A stretch of DNA of 5,591 nucleotides from Hyphomicrobium sp. Its GTDB lineage: Bacteria; Pseudomonadota; Alphaproteobacteria; Rhizobiales; Hyphomicrobiaceae. The translations under genes and the position numbers were made by a program. Positions within the stretch are counted from its first letter, which is position 1. Each line of letters begins with the position of its first letter. The notes under the pieces are model-generated. The model saw only the letters and a program-made list of their open reading frames with translations. It was not told the origin of the DNA and made no database searches. The DNA lies in NCBI GenBank assembly GCA_030598645.1, contig JAUVPN010000192.1, positions 1-5,591 on the forward strand, read 5' to 3'. This document shows, in pieces, positions 1-5,591 of the stretch.

Positions 1-1
1 A

Positions 2-250
2 ACTATCGTCAATCCACATTCGCTGCTCAATGAAATCCATGTCGGGCCCGACGGCAGCCACGCTTACTTCGTACATTCCTACCACTTGGTAACAGACGAT
101 GCCGCGTCCGTTGTTGCAGTGACGGACTATGGCGGGAACGTTACAGCGATGGTTGCCAAGGATAACGTCGCCGGCACTCAATTCCACCCAGAGAAAAGCC
201 AGACTTTGGGCCTCAAGCTAATTGCAAATTTTCTAGCGTGGAACCCCTAG
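2..250 (+). CDS. hisH: Imidazole glycerol phosphate synthase, glutamine amidotransferase subunit HisH (C-terminal part, 5' end outside window)
   Basis: The open frame from base 2 ends at a TAG at 248-250 and gives the last 82 residues of a protein whose family is usually about 200-215 residues long. HisH hydrolyses glutamine and passes ammonia to HisF for histidine synthesis in the cytoplasm. The visible part contains the family's YFVHSYH segment and the TQFHPEKSQ segment, whose His and Glu complete the Cys-His-Glu triad of class I glutamine amidotransferases. The nucleophilic Cys would lie upstream of the window. The frame finishes with the usual helix ([13 protein letters not shown]). Its partner hisF is on the same strand but about 1.8 kb away, separated by an antisense block and hisA. 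No T-rich terminator for the + strand is seen just after the stop. Family assignment is firm; completeness of the gene cannot be judged. Confidence 0.95.
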   Translation, partial: TIVNPHSLLNEIHVGPDGSHAYFVHSYHLVTDDAASVVAVTDYGGNVTAMVAKDNVAGTQFHPEKSQTLGLKLIANFLAWNP

Positions 251-272
251 TAGGGCCGAAGACAATCTTCAG

Positions 273-307
273 GCACAAACGAAATGGCCGCCCGTTAGGG
301 CGGCCAT
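273..307 (-). terminator. Rho-independent terminator of the Cas2-like gene
   Basis: Bases 284-293 and 298-307 form a perfect 10-bp stem (ATGGCCGCCC with GGGCGGCCAT) around a 4-base loop. Read on the minus strand, the stem is followed by TTCGTTTGT, a T-rich tail. On the plus strand it is followed by CGCGCAGC, with no T run. It lies 31 bases past the stop of the minus-strand gene at 339-698, so it most likely ends that transcript. The stem sits between two convergent genes and could also slow transcripts leaving hisH. Confidence 0.75.
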
Positions 308-338
308 CGCGCAGCTTCGAGAGAGAGAAGTTCCTGCA

Positions 339-698
339 TCAGCACGCGGTGGCCAGTGGCAGTTCGGGCTGTGTATTGGGTTCCGCGGGCGCCGGGAAGG
401 CAACGACATTGGAGTCGTCGGTTATTTCGAAGGCAGCTCGCCGCTGGCGAAACCAACGCAGCGCCGTATTAGTAAGCACCGCGTCGTCCTGAACTTCTTG
501 AATCAGCAGGCCGTCATCAGCCGTAAGCAGCGCTGAAAGCCGTGCCACAATCGCCTCTTCGCGGTCGCCTGTCTTCATGTACCAAGTCTGATCGAGCGGC
601 CGCGCCCAGGAATGGCCCGCCGCCATAATTTCTTGCGCCAGCGCGTGTTTGTTGCTGTGAGGATTTGCGAGGTCATAGGAGATGATGAGGGTGCGCAT
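339..698 (-). CDS. Stand-alone Cas2-like ('SinR-like') small protein, putative SOS-controlled
   Basis: 119 residues with an ATG start at 698 and an AAAGAG stretch about 7 bases upstream as a plausible ribosome site. The N-terminal 70 residues fit the Cas2-type ferredoxin fold: a first strand ending in ISYDL (Asp9, at the place of the conserved Asp in Cas2), a helix (NKHALAQEIMAAG), a strand pair around RPLDQTWYMKT, a second helix and a last strand (DGLLIQEV). A basic segment (TALRWFRQRR) and a Pro-rich tail follow. From memory, similar alphaproteobacterial proteins are labelled 'SinR family', which should not be read as Bacillus SinR. No cas1, other cas gene or CRISPR repeats are present, so a role in spacer acquisition is unlikely. 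Related Cas2-fold proteins include VapD-type RNases, but nuclease activity here is unproven. Two LexA-like boxes upstream suggest DNA-damage induction. The gene is real with good confidence; its function is unknown. Confidence 0.8.
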   Translation of the reverse strand: MRTLIISYDLANPHSNKHALAQEIMAAGHSWARPLDQTWYMKTGDREEAIVARLSALLTADDGLLIQEVQDDAVLTNTALRWFRQRRAAFEITDDSNVVAFPAPAEPNTQPELPLATAC

Positions 699-775
699 AG
701 CGGTCTCTTTCTAGGTTTAGCCTTCACGGGAAAACGCTTTTACAAACACCCGATCATGTGACGTCTGCGGGATCA

Positions 776-790
776 GAACATAATAGGAAC
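776..790 (-). promoter_or_regulatory. Putative LexA (SOS) box 1, upstream of the Cas2-like gene
   Basis: The minus strand reads GTTCCTATTATGTTC, an exact GTTC-N7-GTTC, which is the known LexA site of many alphaproteobacteria. The spacer holds TATTAT (780-785), a -10-like hexamer, so a bound repressor would block a promoter firing toward the ATG at 698, about 78 bases away. No good -35 hexamer is seen at the right distance. Site match is direct; LexA binding is inferred. Confidence 0.65.
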
Positions 791-822
791 ATGGCACGAG
801 TCGTCGGTCCTGTCTAGCTTTT

Positions 823-837
823 GTTCTATAATTGTTC
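823..837 (+). promoter_or_regulatory. Putative LexA (SOS) box 2, opposite orientation
   Basis: The plus strand reads GTTCTATAATTGTTC, again an exact GTTC-N7-GTTC. Its spacer contains a perfect TATAAT (827-832). The site is 32 bases from box 1 and points the other way. On the plus strand no coding region follows it before the antisense gene that ends at 888, so its target in that direction is missing or not recognised. It could also act together with box 1 on the Cas2-like gene. Confidence 0.65.
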
Positions 838-887
838 TCTCCTAGGCCAGCTGGTGGAACAGGAAGGCCGCTTTGGCACCGGCAAAG

Positions 888-1196
888 TTACTTGAAGAGG
901 ACCAGCTGATCGGGATGCGACCCGCGTGAGAGGCGCCGGTGCGGACCATAGTCCACTCGCTCAATGAGCGAGGGGTATCGTTCTGCAAATATCTGCAACG
1001 CTATGTCGCGTGTGCCTGTAAAGCGCACTTCCTCCCATATCTCGTAGAGGCGGCGCGGGTCGCAACCATATCGGCGCACAAGGTCACTGCGGCGGATCCG
1101 TAGCCAGCGCGCAATCCAAATATCGATGGCATCCGCTTCGGTTAAAGCCCGGCGAGGCGGCAAGGGCAGAGATGATTCCAGAAATGCTAAAGCCAT
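888..1196 (-). CDS. Hypothetical protein with HTH-like segment and C-terminal QLVLF tail
   Basis: 102 residues from the ATG at 1196. An in-frame TTG at 1205 would add three residues. Neither start has a clear Shine-Dalgarno sequence. A Pro-rich leader of about 16 residues is followed by an acidic-to-basic helix (TEADAIDIWIARWLRIRR). Next comes a segment spaced like a helix-turn-helix (SDLVRRYGCDPRRLYEIW, about 37-54), then a helix ending in FAERYPSLIERVDYGPHRR. The last residues, DQLVLFK (QLVLF at 97-101), match the QL[S/D]LF pentapeptide by which polymerases and repair proteins bind the beta sliding clamp, except at the third residue. The DPRRLYEIW and YP-LI-R-GPHR segments feel like a conserved alphaproteobacterial hypothetical family, but I cannot name it. 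It lies 189 bp upstream of the Cas2-like gene on the same strand. Being real is likely but not certain; function is unknown. Confidence 0.65.
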   Translation of the reverse strand: MALAFLESSLPLPPRRALTEADAIDIWIARWLRIRRSDLVRRYGCDPRRLYEIWEEVRFTGTRDIALQIFAERYPSLIERVDYGPHRRLSRGSHPDQLVLFK

Positions 1197-1225
1197 GACA
1201 TACAATAACCGCGACCGATGCCGGC

Positions 1226-1256
1226 CTTGACTTCGCGAGCCGGGACCTCTCTATCG
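1226..1256 (+). promoter_or_regulatory. Weak candidate promoter for hisA-hisF
   Basis: CTTGACTT (1226-1233) resembles the rhizobial -35 CTTGAC, and CTATCG (1251-1256) resembles the -10 CTATAT. The spacing is two bases longer than the usual 17. hisA needs a promoter here because the block between it and hisH is transcribed the other way. The predicted leader before the TTG start would be about 65 bases. The match is modest and may be chance. Confidence 0.3.
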
Positions 1257-1329
1257 GTGTCAATGAAAGCAAACTGATGACTAAAGTTGCAGGCGCCACG
1301 CGAGCGCGCCGTTTACCTAAGAGAGCCCG

Positions 1330-2058
1330 TTGATCCTCTTTCCCGCTATAGACCTAAAAGACGGCCAATGCGTGCGGCTCAAGCTCGGCGAGTTGAGCGA
1401 GGCGACCGTCTTCAACGACGATCCGGCAGCGCAAGCACGTTTATTCGAGAGCCAGGGTTTTCAATATTTGCACATTGTCGACTTGAACGGCGCTTTCGAG
1501 GGCAAGCCGGTCAATGCTGACGCGATCGAAACAATACTGGCTACGATCGAAATTCCCGTGCAGCTCGGTGGTGGCATCCGCGAGCTAGAGACGATTGAGA
1601 TGTGGCTCTCTAAGGGTGTTTCCCGAGTAATTCTTGGCACTGCAGCCGTACGCAACCCCGACGTAGTGGTACGGGCCTGCAAGGCCTACCCTGGACGCAT
1701 CGCTGTTGGCATCGACGCGAAGGACGGCAAGGTAGCGGTTGAAGGGTGGGCGCAGACAAGCGCGCTCACTGCTGGAGAGCTTGCGAACCGTTTCGAAGAT
1801 GTAGGGGTTGCCGCCATCATCTATACCGACATCGAACGCGACGGCGTTATGAAGGGACTTAACCTTGAGGCAACAGCGGCACTGGCTGGCGCGACCAAGA
1901 TCCCGATTATTGCGTCAGGCGGGCTCGCATCGATCGACGACGTCAGAGCCTTGACGCGGCCGGAATACGCTATGCTGGAAGGCGCGATTATGGGCCGCGC
2001 GCTTTATGATGGCCGCATCGATCCGCGTGAGGCACTAGCAGTCACGAATGCAGCCTAA
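1330..2058 (+). CDS. hisA: ProFAR isomerase HisA
   Basis: 242 residues, the usual length for the (beta/alpha)8 isomerase that opens the ribose ring of ProFAR to give PRFAR, the substrate of HisF-HisH. The start is a TTG. It is forced, because an in-frame TAA lies at 1318-1320 and no ATG or GTG lies between. The TTG also gives the family N-terminus [23 protein letters not shown] stretch at 1321-1325 leaves only 4 bases before the start. Expected catalytic residues are present: Asp8 (PAID), Asp129 (VGIDAKDG) and the Thr of YTDIERDG (Thr166). The phosphate-binding loops GGGIR (about 80-84) and SGG (196-198) are intact. hisF follows after 17 bp, so the two are almost certainly cotranscribed. No damage is seen. 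Confidence 0.98.
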   Translation: MILFPAIDLKDGQCVRLKLGELSEATVFNDDPAAQARLFESQGFQYLHIVDLNGAFEGKPVNADAIETILATIEIPVQLGGGIRELETIEMWLSKGVSRVILGTAAVRNPDVVVRACKAYPGRIAVGIDAKDGKVAVEGWAQTSALTAGELANRFEDVGVAAIIYTDIERDGVMKGLNLEATAALAGATKIPIIASGGLASIDDVRALTRPEYAMLEGAIMGRALYDGRIDPREALAVTNAA

Positions 2059-2075
2059 AAGGCAGTACAACTGGC

Positions 2076-2852
2076 GTGCTCAAGACCCGCATCATCCCTT
2101 GCCTTGACGTCGCAGACGGTCGTGTCGTCAAAGGCGTCAACTTTGTCGATCTTGTTGACGCAGGCGATCCCGTAGAGGCCGCTGCCGCCTATGATGCAGC
2201 CGGCGCCGACGAACTTTGCTTTCTCGATATTACGGCGAGCCACGAGGAGCGCGACACAATCTTTCACATTGTCGAGCAGACGGCAGAGCGCTGCTTCATG
2301 CCGCTTACCGTCGGCGGCGGCGTGCGCAGCATCGTCGATATTGGCCGACTGCTCAACGCCGGTGCGGACAAAGTATCGATCAACACTGCGGCGGTCAAAA
2401 ATCGCCAATTCGTGAAGGAAGCTTCCGAAAAATTTGGCAACCAGTGCATCGTGGTCGCCATTGATGCCAAGAAAGTGTCAAAACCGAACGAGCCTAATAA
2501 GTGGGACATCTTTACCCATGGCGGACGTACGCCGACCGGCATCAACGCTGTCGAATACGCGAAAGAAGTGGTTGCTTTGGGCGCCGGCGAGATTCTGCTC
2601 ACCTCGATGGATCGCGATGGAACCAAAGCTGGCTTCGATCTCGATCTGACGCGCGCTATCTCTCATGCCGTAAGTGTGCCGGTCATCGCTTCAGGCGGCG
2701 TCGGAACGCTTGATCATCTTGTCGAGGGGGTCACGAAGGGTGGCGCCAGTGCGGTGCTGGCCGCTTCGATATTTCACTTTGGTACGCATACGATCGCGCA
2801 GGCGAAGGAGCATATGGCATCCGCAGGCATTGCGGTCCGGCCACCCGGCTAG
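2076..2852 (+). CDS. hisF: Imidazole glycerol phosphate synthase, cyclase subunit HisF
   Basis: 258 residues, normal for HisF, which with HisH turns PRFAR plus ammonia into imidazole glycerol phosphate and AICAR. It is a (beta/alpha)8 barrel like HisA. The GTG start gives the family N-terminus [20 protein letters not shown]. An AAGG at 2059-2062 is a rather distant ribosome site, 13 bases before the start. Catalytic Asp11 (PCLD) and Asp130 (VVAID) are in the expected places. The GGGVRS loop (about 80-85), [10 protein letters not shown] and IASGGVG are intact. The TAG stop (2850-2852) overlaps the stop of the antisense EAL remnant by two bases. The gene often found next, hisE, is absent; the sequence after the stop belongs to the antisense c-di-GMP gene. 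Confidence 0.98.
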   Translation: MLKTRIIPCLDVADGRVVKGVNFVDLVDAGDPVEAAAAYDAAGADELCFLDITASHEERDTIFHIVEQTAERCFMPLTVGGGVRSIVDIGRLLNAGADKVSINTAAVKNRQFVKEASEKFGNQCIVVAIDAKKVSKPNEPNKWDIFTHGGRTPTGINAVEYAKEVVALGAGEILLTSMDRDGTKAGFDLDLTRAISHAVSVPVIASGGVGTLDHLVEGVTKGGASAVLAASIFHFGTHTIAQAKEHMASAGIAVRPPG

Positions 2853-3170
2853 GAAACAACCCGAAGTCTGTGTTCGCACACCGCAAGCGTTGCCTTGAGT
2901 TCGCTGTTCGGAATAGCGCTGCTGAAGTGATAGCCCTGCACCTCGTCGCAACCTGTATTTGTCACGCAATTGAGCTCGGCCAGCGCGCCGACAAGCTTGG
3001 TTCAAGACCCAGCGGCCGATTTGAAGCATTTGGTCATTTTGCTCGGCAAGCGGCAGAAACTCATTGGGTATGATCAGGCCACGCTGAGGATGCCGCCAGC
3101 GTAGAAGCGCTTCGCAGCTCGTCACATGTCGCGATTTGAGTTTGATGATCGATTGATAGTACAGCTTAAG
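2849..3170 (-). pseudogene. EAL-domain (c-di-GMP phosphodiesterase) remnant, cut off by an amber codon and internally deleted
   Basis: Immediately after the TAG at 3171-3173, the same frame continues with LKLYYQSIIKLKS and then CEALLRWRHPQRGL. This is the start of an EAL domain with its EAL signature at 3105-3113. Homology runs on through FLPLAEQND and GRWVLNQAC to about 2991. About 40 bases later, in a different frame, the end of an EAL domain appears: GCDEVQGYHFS then PNSELKATLAVCEHR, ending at a TAG at 2849-2851. About 130-160 residues between these points are gone. They include the metal- and substrate-binding motifs of the family (the Asn and Glu strands, DDFGTG, the catalytic Lys and EGVE). 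Phosphodiesterase activity is therefore not expected. An ORF can be read through the first part into frame-shifted sequence (2691-3125), but it has no start of its own and overlaps hisF, so it is not a gene. Confidence 0.88.
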
Positions 3171-4241
3171 CTACCTGCGGTGAGCTGCTGAGAGCAGATC
3201 TCTCTCAAGTTGACGCTTTTTCTCGGGTTTGTGCAGCGTCCCCGATTGAAAAAGTTTGAAGTTATTCCGCCCTGAAGATTTCACCTCATAAAGCGCGACA
3301 TCGGCACTCTTCATCAGTTCATCCGCGGTGGCGCCGTGCTCTGGCGCTTGAACAATCCCAATGCTCGCGCTGAGAGTGACCGAATGGCCAAGAATGAGAA
3401 ACGGTTTATTGACTGCATCCATAACACGTTGCGCCAAGCGCTCGCATTGCTCACGCCGCACCGCACCCATCTGGATTATGGCGAATTCGTCTCCGCCAAG
3501 TCGCGCTATGAAATCTGTTTTGCGAACGCTGGAACGCAGTCGCTCTGCAACTGCTTTTAATAGTGCGTCACCGACCGGGTGCCCCAACGTGTCGTTGACC
3601 TCTTTGAACTTGTCGAGATCAATCCAGTGCAAGGTAACGGCGGGGCCCCGATCGACCACTTCTAGGGCTTTTTCAAATGACTCTCGGAAGTAGAAGCGAT
3701 TGGGAATGCCGGTTAGCGGATCGTGACGCGCGAGCCATTCTATCTTCTCATCCGCCCTACGCTTTTCGGTGATGTCTTCCTGAACGTCCACCCAACCTCC
3801 GTCAGAAAGCGGCTGATATGTGACGAGCAACGTACGGCCGCCACTCAAGTTCTGGGTGCGTGTGAAAGATTTTCCGGTGGCAAGTTGCTCCTCATGCAGC
3901 TTGAGCCATTGGGCCTGCCTTTCTCGTTCCTCCTCGCCATCACGGCCAGACTCGCTCTTGACGTGGTAGCGAAGAATTTCGGCTAACGGCGTACCAGGTC
4001 GCGTTAGCTTTTTCGGCAGTGAGTACATCTCCCGATAGCTCTCGTTGCAAACGATCAGACGCTGATCGGCATCGAACATAGACAAGCCGCGAACCATATT
4101 GTTGAGGGCGATCTCGAACCACGCGTTCAGGCGCTCGAGCTTCTTTTTCTGCTTAAGCAAAACGTCAATCGGACCACCTTGAGCGTCTTGGCTCACAAGC
4201 GGAGATCGCGTTTCTTTTCCGCGGTTCAATTCATTTGACAC
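3171..4241 (-). CDS. PAS-GGDEF protein, probable diguanylate cyclase, 3'-truncated former PAS-GGDEF-EAL protein
   Basis: 356 residues from a GTG start at 4241. No transmembrane segment is seen, so it is likely cytosolic. A short coiled region (KQKKKLERLNAW, about 30-41) leads into a PAS fold (about 42-160) that contains GLSMFDADQRLIVCN and WVDVQEDITEKRRA. A GGDEF domain (about 168-332) begins HDPLTGIPNR. It has IDLDKFK (metal Asp208), NDTLGH, and RLGGDEF with an intact GGDEF at 249-253. An inhibitory RxxD site (RKTD, 240-243) sits five residues before it. The protein ends at RQLERDLLSAAHRR, the linker that normally enters an EAL domain. An in-frame TAG then stops translation, at a place where the family often has Glu, so a single GAG-to-TAG change would explain it. 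Cyclase activity from GTP is plausible; the PAS ligand is unknown. Could be listed as one pseudogene with the EAL remnant. Confidence 0.85.
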   Translation of the reverse strand: MSNELNRGKETRSPLVSQDAQGGPIDVLLKQKKKLERLNAWFEIALNNMVRGLSMFDADQRLIVCNESYREMYSLPKKLTRPGTPLAEILRYHVKSESGRDGEEERERQAQWLKLHEEQLATGKSFTRTQNLSGGRTLLVTYQPLSDGGWVDVQEDITEKRRADEKIEWLARHDPLTGIPNRFYFRESFEKALEVVDRGPAVTLHWIDLDKFKEVNDTLGHPVGDALLKAVAERLRSSVRKTDFIARLGGDEFAIIQMGAVRREQCERLAQRVMDAVNKPFLILGHSVTLSASIGIVQAPEHGATADELMKSADVALYEVKSSGRNNFKLFQSGTLHKPEKKRQLERDLLSAAHRR

Positions 4242-4248
4242 AGTGCAG

Positions 4249-4252
4249 CTCC
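4249..4252 (-). promoter_or_regulatory. Ribosome binding site that decides the GTG start of the PAS-GGDEF gene
   Basis: On the minus strand GGAG lies 7 bases before the GTG at 4241. The nearby ATG at 4234 is in another frame, so the GTG is the best start. Confidence 0.6.
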
Positions 4253-4304
4253 ACGCACGACATAGGCCGGCAAGTTGCCTATCTCCTCGAGCGTAGAAGG
4301 ATAC

Positions 4305-4357
4305 GCTTTTGCAGTATTCCTCGACTTAAGCTGTTCATCGACGTTTCATGCAAAAGC
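4305..4357. repeat. Inverted repeat in the non-coding region upstream of the PAS-GGDEF gene
   Basis: GCTTTTGCA at 4305-4313 is matched exactly in inverse by TGCAAAAGC at 4349-4357, with 35 bases between. The repeat lies 64-116 bases upstream of the PAS-GGDEF start. It could be a paired operator (centres 44 bases apart, about four helical turns), a weak RNA stem, or chance. The rest of 4242-4516 shows no open frame with a convincing start, no tRNA-like fold, and no clear promoter. It also holds a perfect palindrome CGATTAATCG at 4501-4510 just past the nth stop. Confidence 0.4.
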
Positions 4358-4516
4358 AACCTGCGAATGTAATAAATGGGGCGTCTGCATGGCTCGAGAC
4401 GTCAGGAGAATTGGGGCCTAACGATAAGCCTCGCCCTCCTCAAGGTTAACGACGACCCTCTCAGCCGAGCCGGCCCCCCGAATTTTTTTGTGATGAGGGC
4501 CGATTAATCGCGCCGC

Positions 4517-5245
4517 TCACACGGTCTTTCCCTTGAATAGGCAGAGATCGTTGATGATGCATCGCTCGCATTCCGGACGCCTCGCCTTACACACGTAGCG
4601 CCCATGCAAGATGAGCCAGTGATGGGCATGGACCCCCATCTCAGGTGGAACGATCCGAAGCAGATCTTCTTCAACAGCAAGCGGCGTCTTACCGTTGGAA
4701 AGCCCAATACGATTGGCAACGCGGAACACGTGCGTGTCGACCGCCATAGTCGGTTCGCCGAAGGCTACGTTAAGTACGACGTTCGCGGTTTTGCGACCAA
4801 CGCCCGGAAGGGCTTCGAGTGCTTCACGGTCGCGCGGAACTTTCCCACCGTGCTCTTCGATGAGTTTGTGAGAAAGCAGGATCACGTTGCGCGCTTTATT
4901 CCGATAAAGGCCAATTGTTTTGATCATTTCGCGCAACTTCTCCTCGCCCAGAGTGATCATTTTCTCCGGCGCATCCGCCTTCTGAAATAGTAAGCGCGTT
5001 GCCTTGTTGACGCCTGCGTCAGTGGCCTGTGCAGAAAGAACTACGGCCACGAGCAGCGTGAAGGGATTGACCGACTCGAGCTCGCCTTTGGGCTCGGGAT
5101 TCTCAGCAGCAAAGCGGTGGAAAATATCGGCTATGGCATCCGACTTCAGCTTCGGAGGGCGCCCGCCGCCGCCCGTCGGCGCGCTAGCCCGCGGTTTCTT
5201 CGCGACACTACGGGGTCGTACACTGGATCGATTTGGGCTCTTCAT
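4517..5245 (-). CDS. nth: Endonuclease III (DNA glycosylase/AP lyase)
   Basis: 242 residues from the ATG at 5245, with AGGG a few bases upstream. A longer reading from 5302 would overlap the divergent DUF2244 gene and adds no family sequence. Nth removes oxidised pyrimidines from DNA and nicks the abasic site in base excision repair. The first 33 residues are a basic, Gly/Pro-rich extension, followed by the core from about 37. LLVAVVLSAQATD (64-76) is conserved. The helix-hairpin-helix is LPGVGRKTANVV with catalytic Lys152, and the catalytic Asp170 sits in AVDTHVFRVANR. The four cluster cysteines C219-x6-C226-x2-C229-x5-C235 give the exact [4Fe-4S] spacing. The gene is intact. It is divergent from DUF2244, with 30 bp between starts, so its promoter probably lies in or beside that gene. 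No clear LexA site or intrinsic terminator is seen for it. Confidence 0.97.
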   Translation of the reverse strand: MKSPNRSSVRPRSVAKKPRASAPTGGGGRPPKLKSDAIADIFHRFAAENPEPKGELESVNPFTLLVAVVLSAQATDAGVNKATRLLFQKADAPEKMITLGEEKLREMIKTIGLYRNKARNVILLSHKLIEEHGGKVPRDREALEALPGVGRKTANVVLNVAFGEPTMAVDTHVFRVANRIGLSNGKTPLAVEEDLLRIVPPEMGVHAHHWLILHGRYVCKARRPECERCIINDLCLFKGKTV

Positions 5246-5275
5246 ATTCCCTACGTCAGCGGATAAGCTTGGCAC

Positions 5276-5591
5276 ATGAACAAAAACAATAGAGTGAAGC
5301 AAGAGGACGGCGCCTTCAGCGCAGTCTTACACCAGCACCGGTCGCTGAGCCCCACAGGCTTCCTAATCTTGATGACGGCAATCGGCGGCGTAAGCTTCGT
5401 GGCGGGGGTAATCTTTCTCATTATGGGTGCTTGGCCAGTTTTTGGCTTTTTCGGACTCGACGTGGCGCTCATTTATCTCGCCTTCAAACTCAATTACCGA
5501 TCCGGGCGCCTGTACGAAACTGTGGAGCTAACCCCAGAGATGCTGACGGTCACGCGCGTCCAGCCGTCTGGCAAGCGAGAAAGTTTCGACT
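5276..5591 (+). CDS. DUF2244 integral membrane protein (N-terminal part, 3' end outside window)
   Basis: The open frame starts at ATG 5276 and runs off the window after 105 codons. A charged N-terminal stretch leads into HRSLSPTGFLIL, typical of DUF2244. Two hydrophobic segments follow, roughly residues 29-52 (FLILMTAIGGVSFVAGVIFL) and 54-72 (AWPVFGFFGLDVALIYLAF). Next comes a basic NYRSGRLYE turn and the start of a beta-rich soluble part (VELTPEMLTVTRV). DUF2244 proteins are inner-membrane proteins of unknown function in alphaproteobacteria. The ribosome site before the ATG is weak. It is divergent from nth, and from memory this pairing is common in related genomes, though no functional link is established. 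Family assignment is firm on the GFFGLDV and LSP motifs. Confidence 0.9.
   Translation, partial: MNKNNRVKQEDGAFSAVLHQHRSLSPTGFLILMTAIGGVSFVAGVIFLIMGAWPVFGFFGLDVALIYLAFKLNYRSGRLYETVELTPEMLTVTRVQPSGKRESFD

Noticed and set aside
238..492. Open frame on the + strand overlapping the hisH end and the Cas2-like gene
   Set aside because: It crosses the terminator hairpin, has no recognisable domain, and is antisense to a gene with clear fold and conserved-looking motifs.
339..698. CRISPR-Cas locus suggested by the Cas2-like protein
   Set aside because: No direct-repeat array, cas1 or other cas gene is present in the window; the protein also has a C-terminal tail unlike a standard Cas2.
2264..2626. 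Long open frame antisense to hisF
   Set aside because: It is a shadow of the strongly supported hisF coding frame, with no domain or start signal.
2691..3125. 144-residue ORF on the minus strand overlapping hisF
   Set aside because: Its first third is EAL-domain sequence in the same frame as the upstream gene; the rest is frame-shifted remnant and hisF antisense. It is part of the pseudogene, not an independent gene.
4460..4492. T-run (seven T) after a GC-rich stretch as a + strand terminator
   Set aside because: The GC-rich part forms only a stem of about four base pairs, and no + strand gene precedes it. On the minus strand it would not follow nth with a T tail.
4604..4990. 128-residue + strand ORF inside nth
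   Set aside because: It is entirely antisense to nth, whose catalytic and iron-sulfur motifs are intact; no family features of its own.
5246..5302. Longer nth start at 5302
   Set aside because: The extra 19 residues are unlike the family, overlap the DUF2244 start, and an ATG with a nearby AGGG lies at 5245.

Overview
The window looks like chromosomal DNA from an alphaproteobacterium of the order Hyphomicrobiales, probably close to the Bradyrhizobium group. This rests on the style of the HisA, HisF, Nth and DUF2244 proteins, the PAS-GGDEF-EAL remnant, moderately high G+C by eye, and two matches to the alphaproteobacterial LexA site (GTTC-N7-GTTC). Genus cannot be fixed from the sequence.

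Layout, left to right. Positions 2-250 hold the 3' end of hisH (+). Positions about 273-1205 hold a block on the opposite strand: a hairpin terminator, a 119-residue stand-alone Cas2-like ('SinR-like') protein, an intergenic region with two SOS-box matches, and a 102-residue hypothetical protein with a helix-turn-helix-like segment and a C-terminal QLVLF tail that resembles a sliding-clamp-binding motif. Positions 1330-2852 hold hisA (forced TTG start) and hisF (GTG start) on the + strand, 17 bp apart. Positions 2849-4241 (-) hold a decayed PAS-GGDEF-EAL gene. Its PAS-GGDEF half is open and has an intact GGDEF motif, but an in-frame amber codon cuts off the EAL half, and the EAL half has also lost its middle. 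Positions 4242-4516 are non-coding. Positions 4517-5245 (-) hold nth (endonuclease III). The start of a DUF2244 membrane protein (+) runs off the right edge from 5276.

How the parts relate. HisH and HisF form the imidazole-glycerol-phosphate synthase and HisA makes its substrate, so the three usually sit together. Here an antisense block of about 1 kb separates hisH from hisA, and hisE is not found after hisF. The antisense block carries features of a DNA-damage-inducible module: two GTTC-N7-GTTC sites, each overlapping a -10-like hexamer, a Cas2-fold protein, and a clamp-motif protein. This is the most interesting part of the window. The second is the decay of the c-di-GMP gene, which would turn a two-domain enzyme into a likely cyclase-only protein.
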